This document shows, one piece after another, positions 16,142-25,128 of a stretch of 64,000 nucleotides of DNA. How positions within the stretch are numbered: the stretch's first letter is position 1; each line of letters begins with the position of its first letter. Source of the DNA: a bacterium. GTDB taxonomy: Bacteria > Myxococcota_A > Bradymonadia > UBA7976 > UBA1532. The notes beneath the pieces are model-generated. The model ran no database searches. It was given only the letters and a program-made list of their open reading frames with translations, and was not told where the DNA came from. The stretch is from NCBI GenBank assembly GCA_030427205.1, contig JAUHXC010000016.1, positions 124,001-188,000 of the forward strand, given 5' to 3'. Made by a program: the position numbers and the translations under genes.

Positions 16142-18223
16142 ATGTCCGTACTCTCGCGCGCCGCGCTGCTCGCCGCAGCGTATTGCCTGGTCCCGGCCTG
16201 TACCCCCGCCGACGGCGGCAGCGAAGATCCGCCCCCGCTGGTCATCGGCGGGGACGGCGGCGTAGAGCTCGACGCGCAGCCGGCCGACGCCGAGCCGGAC
16301 GCCGCGCCCGACGCCATCGTCGACATGATGCTGCCCCCGCCGCCGGTCGAAGCGATCTGCAACCCGGGCACGGCCTACAGCGCCGGCACGGCGATGTTCG
16401 CCGAGCGCACCGTCGAGTGGAAGCTCGAGCAGATCGGAGTGCAGGCCACCCGGCTGTCGGTGGGCGACATCGACGGCGACGGCTGGGCCGACGTGATGGC
16501 CCGCCGTGGCGGGCGGCGGTCGGACATCCTCGTCGAAGACGCCGAGGCCCGGCGCCAGCATCACTGGCTGCTGCGCAACGAAGGCGATCTCTTCGTCGAC
16601 GTGACCGAGACCTCGGGGGTGCTGGCGACCCGCGGCGAGTATCCGCTGCCGCTCGGGCGGCCGATCGAGGTGGCCACGTTCGGCGACGTCGACAACGACG
16701 GCGACCTCGACCTGTATACCGGCCTCGATACCCGAATGCCGGTGGAGATCGCCCGCGAAGGCGCCGATCCCATCCGCGTCGTCGAGCGCTCGGAGCTCTT
16801 GATCAATGACGGCGAAGGCGGCTTCACCCTCGCCGCCGAAGACCACCCGCTGCGGCGCCTCGGCGGCGAAGACGTGCCCTCGGGCGCGGCGTTGGTCGAC
16901 TTCGACCGCGACGGCCACCTCGACTTGTGGATGAGCCAGGGCGGGCTCGGCGCGTCGATGCAGGATCTCTTGTGGCGCGGCGACGGGGCCGGCGGCTTCG
17001 CCGACGTGACCGGCGCGGTGGGCCTGCGCACGGTCGAATGGGCGGTCATCGAAGACATCAACCAGGCCGAGGGGCATACCACCGCGTGGTCGGCGGCCGC
17101 CTGCGACCTCAATAACGACGGCACCCCCGAGCTGCTCGCCGCCTCGTACGGGCGGGCGCCGAATCACTTGTGGCAGGGGGTCGAAGAGGACGGCGCGTTC
17201 TCGTTCGAGAACCGCAGCGTGGCCTCGGGCTACGCCTATGACGACAACCAGAGGTGGCAGGACGATCAGTTCGCCCGCTGCTATTGCGCCGCCAACCGCA
17301 ACGCGCCCGATTGCGCCGACGTGCCCGCCCCGAACGTGCAGTGCCAGGACAACTGGAATCACAACTACGGCCGCGAGCCCTTCCGCCTCGGCGGCAACAG
17401 CGGGGCGACGGTCTGCGCCGATCTCAACAACGACGGCTGGCTCGACCTCTACACCACCGAGATCAAGCACTGGTGGGCCGGGCAGGCGGCCGACGGCAGC
17501 GAGCCGCTGGTCAATACCGGCGAGGCCGACGTGCGCTTCGTGCGGCCGGGCAATGAGAACGTGGGCACCCAGCTGTCGCACCCGCAGTTCAACTGGGACG
17601 AGGGGCACATCACCGCCGGCTACCTCGACGTCGACAACGACGGCCGGCAGGACATCTACATCGGCGGCACCGATTACGCCGGCAACCGCGGGCTCTTGTA
17701 TCGCAACACCTCCGAGTGGGGCGGCGCGCTGCGGTTCCGCGCGGTGCCGGTGGAAGACTTCTTCGAGCACAACCGCAGCCACGGCATGGCGGTGGCCGAC
17801 TTCGACCGCGACGGCGACCTCGACCTGATCGTGGGGCACTCCCGGGCGCGCTGCGACGCCAACGCCCCCAACAACTGCTATCCCACCGCCCAGGCGCGCT
17901 TCTTCGAGAACATCCTGGGGCAGGACGGCAACTGGCTGCAGCTCGACCTGCGCGGGGCCGAGGGGACCAACTCGCTCGCGTTCGGCGCGCGGGTCGAGGT
18001 GCGCACCGAGGCCGGCCTGCAGGTGCAGGAGGTGGGCGGCGGCTACGGGCACTTCGGCGCGCAGCGGGATCGCATCCTGCACTTCGGGCTGGGCGAGGCG
18101 TGCGAGGCGGTCGTCAGCATCCGCTGGCCCGATGGCGACCTGACGACCGAGCACCTGCGCCTCGGCAGCGGCTACCGCTACCTGGTCCGCCAGGGTCAGC
18201 CGGCCGAGGTCGCCCCGCGCTGA
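16142..18223 (+). CDS. FG-GAP/VCBS repeat lipoprotein with ASPIC/UnbV domain (CRTAC1-like)
   Basis: Encodes 693 residues from the ATG at 16142, preceded by GGAGGAG. The signal ends in a lipobox (YCLVPAC) and is followed by a short PDA linker. At least seven calcium-binding loops of the FG-GAP type are visible: DIDGDGWAD, DVDNDGDLD, DFDRDGHLD, DLNNDGTPE, DLNNDGWLD, DVDNDGRQD and DFDRDGDLD, the pattern of a seven-bladed propeller. The last 100 residues (LQLDLRGAEGTNSLAFGARV... IRWPDGDLTTEH) are an ASPIC/UnbV domain. Such proteins are secreted and of uncertain function, possibly adhesive. Cysteines cluster near residue 380-400. Confidence 0.88.
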   Translation: MSVLSRAALLAAAYCLVPACTPADGGSEDPPPLVIGGDGGVELDAQPADAEPDAAPDAIVDMMLPPPPVEAICNPGTAYSAGTAMFAERTVEWKLEQIGVQATRLSVGDIDGDGWADVMARRGGRRSDILVEDAEARRQHHWLLRNEGDLFVDVTETSGVLATRGEYPLPLGRPIEVATFGDVDNDGDLDLYTGLDTRMPVEIAREGADPIRVVERSELLINDGEGGFTLAAEDHPLRRLGGEDVPSGAALVDFDRDGHLDLWMSQGGLGASMQDLLWRGDGAGGFADVTGAVGLRTVEWAVIEDINQAEGHTTAWSAAACDLNNDGTPELLAASYGRAPNHLWQGVEEDGAFSFENRSVASGYAYDDNQRWQDDQFARCYCAANRNAPDCADVPAPNVQCQDNWNHNYGREPFRLGGNSGATVCADLNNDGWLDLYTTEIKHWWAGQAADGSEPLVNTGEADVRFVRPGNENVGTQLSHPQFNWDEGHITAGYLDVDNDGRQDIYIGGTDYAGNRGLLYRNTSEWGGALRFRAVPVEDFFEHNRSHGMAVADFDRDGDLDLIVGHSRARCDANAPNNCYPTAQARFFENILGQDGNWLQLDLRGAEGTNSLAFGARVEVRTEAGLQVQEVGGGYGHFGAQRDRILHFGLGEACEAVVSIRWPDGDLTTEHLRLGSGYRYLVRQGQPAEVAPR

Positions 18224-18237
18224 GCGGCCGCGCAGAG

Positions 18238-18280
18238 TGACCGTGCAGAGTGACCGTGCAGAGTGACCGTGCAGAGCGAC
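18238..18280. repeat. 13-bp tandem repeat TGACCGTGCAGAG
   Basis: Three perfect copies start at 18238, 18251 and 18264, flanked by partial copies, directly after the FG-GAP lipoprotein gene and before the amidase gene. It is non-coding and not a clear hairpin. Confidence 0.8.
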
Positions 18281-18326
18281 CATCGCCGGTCTTCCGTCGG
18301 GCGGCGGTCTCTGGCATGGTGACCCT

Positions 18327-19916
18327 ATGTCGATACACCCCCCCGAGATGCCGGCGCTCGTCCGGCTGACCGCCGGCGAGATGCTCGACCGGCTGGCCGC
18401 CGGCGCCGTGAGCAGCCGGGCGCTGGTCGAGGCCCACATCGAGCGCATCACCGCGGTCGACGGGCGGGTCAACGCGCTGATCGACCGCCGCTTCGACGCC
18501 GCGCTCGCCGAGGCCGACGCCGCCGACGCCGCCCGCGCGAAGGGCCAGGGCGGCCCGCTCGCCGGGTTGCCGATCACTGTCAAGGAGAACTTCCTGCTGG
18601 CGGGCACGGCGAGCACGCTCGGTTTGAAGGCCCGCGCGGATCATCGCGCCGAGCGCGACGCGGTGCTCGTCGAGGCGCTGCGCGCGGCGGGGGCGGTCAT
18701 CCTCGGCAAGACCAACGTGCCCCAGCTGCTGCTGGCCCAGGAGTCGGAGAATCGGCTCTACGGGCGCACGGCGAACCCGTGGCACGTCGGGCGCAGCCCG
18801 GGCGGATCGAGCGGCGGCGAGGCGGCGGCGGTGGCGGCCGGCATGAGCCCGCTCGGCTTCGGCAGCGACATCGGCGGCTCGATCCGCATCCCGTGCCATT
18901 TCACCGGCATCGCGGGGCTCAAGCCGACCCTCGATCGCTGGTCGAACCGGGGCATGCTCGGCGCGGTGCCCGGCCAGGAGCTGGTGCGCGCGCAGTGTGG
19001 ACCGCTGGCCCGCTCGGTGGCCGATCTGGTCCGTATCTGGCAGATCCTCGACCCGGTGGCGATGGCCGCTCGCGATCCGTACGTGCCGCCCATGCCCGCC
19101 GGCGATCCGGCGCAGATCGACCTGCGCGGGCTGCGCATCGGCTGGATCGTCGACGATGGCTTCCTCGCCCCGACGCCGGTCATCGCCCGGGCGGTCGAGC
19201 GCGCCCGTGACGCGCTGATCGACGCCGGCGCGACGCTGGTGCCCTATCGCGAGCCCGACGAGGGCGAGGTGCTCTACCTGTGGCTCGCGGCCATCACCAG
19301 CGACGGCGGCGCGACCTATCAGCGGGCGCTCGACGGCGAGGACTTCCCCGAGGTGCTCAAGCAGAGCAGCGCGGTGCTGCGGCTGCCCGACGCCGCCCGC
19401 AAGGCGATGGCGGCGGTGCTCGATCGCCTCGGCGAGCGGCGCATCGCGCGCATGCTGCGGGTGCTGGGCCGAAAGCCGGTCGAGGCCTATTGGGATCGCG
19501 TCGCCGAGCGCACGGCCATGCGGCGGGCGATGTTCGACGCCTGGAACGACGCGCGCCTCGACGCGGTCATCGCGCCGCCGCATACGACGCCGGCCATGGC
19601 TCATCGGCAGTCGGGGGATTACACCCTCGGCCTGGCCCACATGTTCCGCTACGCCCTGTGCAACATGCCCGCGGGCATCGTGCCCGTGGCCCGCATGCAG
19701 CAGACCGATCGCCTGCCGCCGCCCGGGCGCGGCGCCGATCGCATCGACAAGGCCCGCGCCGCCATCGACGCCGGCGCCCTCGGCCTGCCGGTCGGGGTGC
19801 AGGTGGTCGCCCGCCCGTATCGCGAAGACGTCGCGCTGGCGGTCATGGCGGCCATCGAGCAGCGGGTCCTGACCCATGACGACTATCCCCACACACCCAT
19901 CGATCCCATGCCCTGA
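18327..19916 (+). CDS. Amidase-signature hydrolase, fatty-acid-amide-hydrolase-like
   Basis: Encodes 529 residues. The Ser-cisSer-Lys triad of the amidase signature is present: Lys in PITVKENF (about 87), the cis-Ser in GGSSGGEAAA (about 157) and the nucleophile in GSDIGGSIRIP (about 182). The block GFGSDIGGSIRIPCHFTGIAGLKPT closely resembles FAAH-type enzymes, which hydrolyse fatty acid amides and esters. No signal peptide is seen. It is not part of a gatCAB operon, so it is not likely the tRNA amidotransferase subunit. The ribosome site is weak. malQ follows after 30 bases. Confidence 0.87.
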   Translation: MSIHPPEMPALVRLTAGEMLDRLAAGAVSSRALVEAHIERITAVDGRVNALIDRRFDAALAEADAADAARAKGQGGPLAGLPITVKENFLLAGTASTLGLKARADHRAERDAVLVEALRAAGAVILGKTNVPQLLLAQESENRLYGRTANPWHVGRSPGGSSGGEAAAVAAGMSPLGFGSDIGGSIRIPCHFTGIAGLKPTLDRWSNRGMLGAVPGQELVRAQCGPLARSVADLVRIWQILDPVAMAARDPYVPPMPAGDPAQIDLRGLRIGWIVDDGFLAPTPVIARAVERARDALIDAGATLVPYREPDEGEVLYLWLAAITSDGGATYQRALDGEDFPEVLKQSSAVLRLPDAARKAMAAVLDRLGERRIARMLRVLGRKPVEAYWDRVAERTAMRRAMFDAWNDARLDAVIAPPHTTPAMAHRQSGDYTLGLAHMFRYALCNMPAGIVPVARMQQTDRLPPPGRGADRIDKARAAIDAGALGLPVGVQVVARPYREDVALAVMAAIEQRVLTHDDYPHTPIDPMP

Positions 19917-19946
19917 TCCCATCGGGTCATCACTCAGCGAGGCCGC

Positions 19947-21455
19947 ATGCCATCCATCGACCTGACCGCCCGCCGGGCGGGCATCCTGCTGCACCCCACG
20001 TCTCTGCCCGGGCCCCATGGCATCGGCGATCTCGGCGCGGCGGCCCATGGCTTCCTCGACTGGCTGGTCTCCGCCGGTATCGGCTGCTGGCAGGTGCTGC
20101 CGATCGTGCCGCCGGGCGCGGGCAACTCGCCCTACTCGAGCTGGTCGGCCTTCGCCGGCAACCCGTGGCTGGTCAGCCTGGCCGATCTGGCGGGTCACGG
20201 CTTGCTCGATCGGGCCGATCTCGACCCGCCGCCCGCGCTGGCCGCGGCCGTCGACCGGGCCGACTTCGGCGCGATGATGCGCTTCAAGGGGCCGCGGCTG
20301 GTCAAGGCCGCCGATCGCTTGCGCAAGGACCCCGATCACCCGTGGTTCGCGGCCTTCGACGCCTTCCGAGGCGCCCACGACTGGCTCGCCGGCACCGCGC
20401 TCTTCGCCGCGCTCAAGAACCGGGCGGGGGACACGGCGTGGTGGGATTGGCCGGCAGGCCTGCGCGACCGCGCGCCGGATGCCATCGAGAAGGCGCGCGC
20501 CGAGCTGGCCGATGACATCGAGCGGGTCGAGGCGATCCAGTTCTTCTTCGACCGTCAGTGGACGGCGCTGCGCCGCGCGGCGACGGCCCGGGGCATCGAA
20601 CTCATCGGCGATCTGCCGATCTACGTCGACGCCGACAGCGCCGATGTCTGGCTGAACCGCGGGCTCTTCGACCTGACGGCCGACGGGCGGCGCAAGGCCG
20701 TCAGCGGGGTGCCGCCGGATGCCTTCAGCGATGTGGGGCAGCTGTGGGGCAACCCGCTGTATCGCTGGGACGTGCTCGCCGAGGGCGGCTACGCGTGGTG
20801 GATCGCCCGCCTGCGCCGGGCGCTGAGCCTGCACGATCGGGTGCGCATCGATCACTTCCGGGCGTTCTCGGCCTATTGGTCGGTGCCCGGCGACGCGACG
20901 GACGCCCGCTCGGGCCACTGGGTGAAGGGGCCGGGGCAGGCGATCTTCGACGCCTTCGAGGCGGCGCTCGGCCGGCCGCTGCCGATCATCGCCGAAGACC
21001 TGGGCGACATCGACCAGCCGGTGCGCGACCTGCTCGCGGCGTGCAAGCTGCCGGGCATGAAGATCCTGCAGTTCGCGTTCGGCGGCGACAATGACAACCT
21101 CTACCTGCCGCACAACCACCACCCCGACGCGGTGGTCTACACCGGCACCCACGACAACGATACGACCCTCGGCTGGTGGTTCGCGGCCGGCGACAAGACG
21201 AAGCATCACGTCCGCATCTACTACCGCGTCGACGGCAACGATCTGGTCTGGGATCTCATCCGCAGCGCCTATGCCAGCCCCTGTCGGCTGGCGGTCGTGC
21301 CGATGCAGGACGTGCTGGCCCTCGACAGTCGCGGGCGCATGAACACCCCGGCGGTCGCCGAGGGCAACTGGGGCTGGCGCATGCGCCGCGAGCACCTGCG
21401 CCCCGAGTACGCCCAGCGGCTGCGCGGGCTGGCGGCGCTCTTCGACCGCAGCTGA
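19947..21455 (+). CDS. malQ: 4-alpha-glucanotransferase (amylomaltase)
   Basis: Encodes 502 residues with the GH77 layout throughout: RRAGILLHPTSLPGPHGIGDLG at the start (shown in part), WQVLPIVPPGAGNSPYSSWSAFAGNP, IGDLPIYVDADSADVW, the nucleophile region VRIDHFRAFSAYW, the acid/base block PIIAEDLGDI and YTGTHDNDTTLGWW. The enzyme transfers maltodextrin segments between glucans in the cytoplasm. The start is supported by GCGAGG four bases ahead. Length equals the usual 500. Together with the GH13 gene 5 kb upstream it suggests glycogen or trehalose-type glucan turnover, though unrelated genes intervene. Confidence 0.95.
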   Translation: MPSIDLTARRAGILLHPTSLPGPHGIGDLGAAAHGFLDWLVSAGIGCWQVLPIVPPGAGNSPYSSWSAFAGNPWLVSLADLAGHGLLDRADLDPPPALAAAVDRADFGAMMRFKGPRLVKAADRLRKDPDHPWFAAFDAFRGAHDWLAGTALFAALKNRAGDTAWWDWPAGLRDRAPDAIEKARAELADDIERVEAIQFFFDRQWTALRRAATARGIELIGDLPIYVDADSADVWLNRGLFDLTADGRRKAVSGVPPDAFSDVGQLWGNPLYRWDVLAEGGYAWWIARLRRALSLHDRVRIDHFRAFSAYWSVPGDATDARSGHWVKGPGQAIFDAFEAALGRPLPIIAEDLGDIDQPVRDLLAACKLPGMKILQFAFGGDNDNLYLPHNHHPDAVVYTGTHDNDTTLGWWFAAGDKTKHHVRIYYRVDGNDLVWDLIRSAYASPCRLAVVPMQDVLALDSRGRMNTPAVAEGNWGWRMRREHLRPEYAQRLRGLAALFDRS

Positions 21456-21460
21456 TCGGC

Positions 21461-21487
21461 GGCGGCGCGATCCCGCCCTGAGTTTTT
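21461..21487 (+). terminator. Weak intrinsic terminator after malQ
   Basis: GGCGG, a 7-base loop and CCGCC are followed five bases later by TTTTT. The stem is short but this is the only T5 run after the gene. Confidence 0.35.
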
Positions 21488-21644
21488 CCTGTTCATCCGA
21501 AAAGCGAGACGCCGCGCGCGGTTGGGCTGTGTCCGTGCGCCCGGGTGACGTCTCGCTCGACCATCTCGCTTGACGATCGAATAGTGAAATCGAATCATGA
21601 GGCTGCCCGGCGGATCGTGCCGCCGCATCACGAGGGGAGCTGCC

Positions 21645-23393
21645 ATGATCCACGCCCGAAATACGCGGTCGTCCACCCCAGCCGCCGTCACCCTGGTCTT
21701 CGCCATGGCCGCGCTCGCCGGCTGCGATGACGGATCGGATCTCGACCAGGACGTCGGAGCGAGCCCGGACGGCGGCTCGATGGTCGCCGCGGCCACATGG
21801 CATCAGGATGTCGCGCCGATCGTCATGCGCCGCTGCGCCACCTGCCACGTGGACGGCGGCGTAGCGCCTTTCCCCCTCGACAGCTTCGAGACGGTCAGCC
21901 GCATGGCGCCGGTGGCGCTCAACGCCATCGAGTCGGGCCGCATGCCCCCGTGGATGCCCGAAGACGACTGCCGGGACTACCTCGACTCGCGGGCGATGAG
22001 CGCCGACGAGATCGCCGTCTTCCGGGCCTGGGTCGAGGCGGACGCGCCCGAAGGTGATCCGGCGACGGCGGCGTCGATCGAGCTGCCCGAGGTACCGACC
22101 ATCGAGCCGACCCATGTCGCGACGCCGATGGCAGCCTTCACCCCCGATGACAGCCAGGCCGATGACTATCGCTGTTTGATCCTCGATACGCAGTTCGAAG
22201 AGCTGAGCTTCCTGACCGCCAGCCGACCGGTGCCCGACGCGACCGCGATCGTGCATCACGTCCTGGTCTACGCCCTCAGCCCGGATCAGCTCGACGCCGC
22301 GCTGGCCGCCGACGCCGAGAGTGAGACCGAGGGCTATCCCTGCTTCGGCAGCCCGCTGCCCCAGAGCACGGGTGACGTGGCCGGCCTGGGCGGGGGCGGG
22401 CTGCCGCGCCAGGTGGGCGGCTGGGTGCCGGGCGCCCAGCCGAATGTCCTGCCGGCGGATCATGCCATCCCGATCGTGCCCGGCAGCCGGCTGGTGATGC
22501 AGGTGCACTACAACTTCGGCGCCGCGGGGGCCGAGCCCGACGCGACGACCTTCGAGATGGTGCTCACCGACCAGCCGCCGCGCTTCGAGGCCATCGAGCG
22601 GCCGGTGCTGGTGCGCAACCTGACCATCCCCGCCGGCGAGGCCGAGGCGGTCAATCGGGCCACGTTCACCCATCGCGGCAGCGAGCCGCTGACCATCACC
22701 TCGGCCGGGCCGCACATGCACGCCCTCGGCAAGCGCCTCAGGAGCACGGTGGTGCGGGCCGACGGCAGCGAAGAGTGCATGGTCGACATCCGCGATTGGC
22801 GCTACGAGTGGCAACAGACGTTCGGTTTCGAGCCCGACGCGTGGCTGACCCTCGAGCCGGGCGATACCATCACCCTCGAGTGCGTCTTCGACAACTCGGC
22901 GGCGAATCAACCCTTCGTCGACGGGCAGCAGATCGAGCCGCGCGACGTGGGCTGGGGCGAGGGCACGCTCGACGAGATGTGCATGAACTACATGACCTTC
23001 AGCCGCCCGTACGCGCCGCCCACGCCGCCGCAGGAGGGCTGCCCCGATGGCATGGCCGACTGCATGGCCGGGTGCATGGCCGATCGCTCCACCGCCGACT
23101 GCGTGCTGGCCTGCGCCGAGGGGCCGCAGTGCGGGCTGTGTGTCTTGCAGCAGGCGCCGAGCTGCGGCGGAGCCCGCTGCGCGGGCAGCTTGCTGGCCCT
23201 GCGCGACGCGCCATGCCTGCAGAACTGCTTCATGGAGACGGTGACGCTGGGCGGAGAGCCCACCGCGTGCTTCCGCGAGAAGTGCCCCGAGGCTTATGCC
23301 TCGGCCATCGATTGCCTCGGCGACGTGCTCGATGCCGGAGACTGCGACGCGCCCGTCGCCGATGCCTGCGGCCTCGCGCTGCCCGGGCGGTAG
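21645..23393 (+). CDS. Haem-motif lipoprotein with copper type II monooxygenase-like domains
   Basis: Encodes 582 residues from the ATG at 21645 (GGGGAGC upstream). The signal ends in the lipobox AALAGC. A single c-type haem motif CATCH is at residue 65 in a DUF-like cytochrome domain with RMPPWMPEDDC. Residues about 180-440 have the two-domain PHM-like fold with candidate copper ligands: HHV near 204, MQVHYNF near 285 and GPHMHALG near 357. The last 120 residues hold about 18 cysteines in short repeats (CPDGMADCMAGCMA). This layout suggests a periplasmic oxidase with electron input through haem. A paralogue at 35825 lacks several of these ligands. Confidence 0.82.
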   Translation: MIHARNTRSSTPAAVTLVFAMAALAGCDDGSDLDQDVGASPDGGSMVAAATWHQDVAPIVMRRCATCHVDGGVAPFPLDSFETVSRMAPVALNAIESGRMPPWMPEDDCRDYLDSRAMSADEIAVFRAWVEADAPEGDPATAASIELPEVPTIEPTHVATPMAAFTPDDSQADDYRCLILDTQFEELSFLTASRPVPDATAIVHHVLVYALSPDQLDAALAADAESETEGYPCFGSPLPQSTGDVAGLGGGGLPRQVGGWVPGAQPNVLPADHAIPIVPGSRLVMQVHYNFGAAGAEPDATTFEMVLTDQPPRFEAIERPVLVRNLTIPAGEAEAVNRATFTHRGSEPLTITSAGPHMHALGKRLRSTVVRADGSEECMVDIRDWRYEWQQTFGFEPDAWLTLEPGDTITLECVFDNSAANQPFVDGQQIEPRDVGWGEGTLDEMCMNYMTFSRPYAPPTPPQEGCPDGMADCMAGCMADRSTADCVLACAEGPQCGLCVLQQAPSCGGARCAGSLLALRDAPCLQNCFMETVTLGGEPTACFREKCPEAYASAIDCLGDVLDAGDCDAPVADACGLALPGR

Positions 23394-23396
23394 ATC

Positions 23397-23425
23397 TTGC
23401 CGCTCGGCGGGCCGCCGGGTAGGGT
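23397..23425 (+). promoter_or_regulatory. Candidate promoter for the TetR gene
   Basis: TTGCCG at 23397, a 17-base spacer and TAGGGT at 23420 are plausible -35/-10 boxes 30 bases ahead of the GTG start. Confidence 0.33.
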
Positions 23426-23454
23426 CCGGCCCCGCGGCGCGCAGGAGACTCATC

Positions 23455-24081
23455 GTGAAGGCCGACAAGCCGCTGACCAGCCGGGACCGACAGCGCATCG
23501 AGACCCGACGCCGGATCATCGAGGCGGCCGTCGCCACGTTCGCCGAGCGTGGCTTCCACGGGGCGAGCACCCGGGAGATCGCCGGGCGGTGCGGGGTCAC
23601 CCAAGGGCTCGTCACCTATCACTTCAAGAACAAGGACAACCTCTGGCGGCGGGCGGCCGAGCATCTCTTCGCGACGATGCTCGATGGCATCCGCGCCCGG
23701 GTCGACCGCGGCGCGCCGCATGAGCCGCGGTCGCTGGCCCGCGAGGTCGTGCGGGCCTATGTGCTCATGGCGGCCGAGCACCCCGAGCTGATGCGGTTCA
23801 TGGTGCAGGAGGGCAGCGTCGACGACGAGCGGGTGCAATGGCTCATCGAACACTGCGAACGCATGCTCTATCAGAGCTTCGGCGGCATCATGACGTTGGC
23901 CGGCGTCATCGACGGCGAGCGACCGGCGCACCACCTGTACTATGTGATGGCCGGCGCCGGCAGCCTGATCTTCTCCATCCCCGCGCTCTGCCGGCGGCTG
24001 ACCGGCGTCGATCCCTCCGACGCCGAGATCATCGAGCGCCACGCCGACATCGTCGCGCGCCTGCTCGTGCCCGAGGTGTGA
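23455..24081 (+). CDS. TetR-family transcriptional regulator
   Basis: Encodes 208 residues from a GTG at 23455, seven bases past AGGAG. Residues 12-60 form the TetR helix-turn-helix: RRRIIEAAVATFAERGFHGAS, then TREIAGRCGVTQGLVTYHFKNKDNLW (both shown as overlapping parts of one block). The helical C-terminal domain (65-205) would bind an unknown ligand and dimerise. Its target is not clear: it follows the monooxygenase-like gene by 61 bases and is convergent with the DUF5648 lipoprotein gene. Regulation of the upstream gene is a guess. Confidence 0.9.
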   Translation: MKADKPLTSRDRQRIETRRRIIEAAVATFAERGFHGASTREIAGRCGVTQGLVTYHFKNKDNLWRRAAEHLFATMLDGIRARVDRGAPHEPRSLAREVVRAYVLMAAEHPELMRFMVQEGSVDDERVQWLIEHCERMLYQSFGGIMTLAGVIDGERPAHHLYYVMAGAGSLIFSIPALCRRLTGVDPSDAEIIERHADIVARLLVPEV

Positions 24082-24096
24082 GCCGGGCGCGCGATG

Positions 24097-25128
24097 TCAG
24101 GGACCGCGCCAGACGTGGCCCACGGTGCCTTCGTCGAGATAACCCAGGTTGTTGATCGCGTTGTCTCGCTCGGGCCCGCTGATCGTATAGAAGTGATTGC
24201 CGGCGTCGGGGCTGAACATGCGATAGATCGGCGTCGAGCCACACAGCGGGCGCGGCGACCAGTAGCCGATGGTCCGCTGGGGCGCGACCCCGATCTCGCA
24301 GGCGGTGTCGTTGGTCAGGAAGTACCGCCCATCGGGCTTGCGGCAGAGGAAGACCGCCCGCATGCCCTGGTGCTCTTCGGTGTACAGGTGGAAGAAGCCC
24401 TGCGCCTCGACGCGATAGGGCGCCCGGCTGGCCTGAGCCAGATCGTCGGTGAAGATGTGCCCGTTGCCCGAGGCCCGGTGAATCGGTCGGCGACAGCCGG
24501 GCAGGGGGCCCTCGTCGCAGCCGCCGGCGCAGTTGTCGTCGACGCCGTTGCAGACCTCGTCCGGCGGCAGGCAGACCGCCGCGCCGCCCTCGCAGGTGAC
24601 CCGACCCTCGGTCTCGCACGCGGTGGGGCAGGGCACGTCCGGCTGGCAGTCGCTCTCGAGCTCGCAGCCATTGTCCGGGTCGCCGTCGGTGTCGAAGAAG
24701 CCCGGATCGCAGGCGCCCACCGCGCACATGCCATCGATACAGGCCGCCATGCCATCGCGCACCGCGCAGGTGCGCCCGCACTCGCCGCAGTTGCGCGGGT
24801 CGCCGTCGAGGTCGGCGCAGGTCAGCCCGCAGACATCGAGCGGGGCGCAGGCCTCCGGCGTCGGGCCGACCCGGGCGTCGTTGGGCAGCGCGTCGGGCGC
24901 GAGCCCCTCGGCGTCGGCCGGGGGCGCCGCGTCTGGCGCGCCGTCGGCGACGAGGCCGACATCGGGCGGCGGCAGCTGCTGATCCCGCTCACCGCCCGGC
25001 GCCATGACATCGGGGCGGCTGCCCGCGTCGACTTCGAAGTCGTCGGCGCCGGCGCACGCGCCGCAGATCGACGCGGCGAGGACGATCAGCGCCGTTCGCA
25101 GCGCCGGTCGCAGCGCTGGCCGGTTCAT
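24097..25128 (-). CDS. Cys-rich lipoprotein with C-terminal DUF5648 domain
   Basis: Encodes 343 residues; its ATG overlaps the stop of the DUF1552 gene by four bases (ATGA). The signal ends in SICGAC. A PDA linker is followed by Cys-rich modules (CGLTCADLDGDPRNCGECG, CNGVDDNCAGGCDEG, the latter a MopE-like motif). The final 130 residues are a DUF5648 repeat domain: HRASGNGHIFTDD, GFFHLYTEEHQG, YRMFSPDAGNHFYTISGPER and GYLDEGTVGHVW. DUF5648 is found on secreted proteins and may bind ligands or surfaces. It is the third gene of a coupled operon. Confidence 0.82.
   Translation of the reverse strand: MNRPALRPALRTALIVLAASICGACAGADDFEVDAGSRPDVMAPGGERDQQLPPPDVGLVADGAPDAAPPADAEGLAPDALPNDARVGPTPEACAPLDVCGLTCADLDGDPRNCGECGRTCAVRDGMAACIDGMCAVGACDPGFFDTDGDPDNGCELESDCQPDVPCPTACETEGRVTCEGGAAVCLPPDEVCNGVDDNCAGGCDEGPLPGCRRPIHRASGNGHIFTDDLAQASRAPYRVEAQGFFHLYTEEHQGMRAVFLCRKPDGRYFLTNDTACEIGVAPQRTIGYWSPRPLCGSTPIYRMFSPDAGNHFYTISGPERDNAINNLGYLDEGTVGHVWRGP

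Noticed and set aside
18114..23615. A 5.5-kb open frame on the minus strand across amidase, malQ and the haem lipoprotein
   Set aside because: The plus strand carries clear catalytic motifs over the whole stretch, so the minus frame is an effect of GC-rich codon use.
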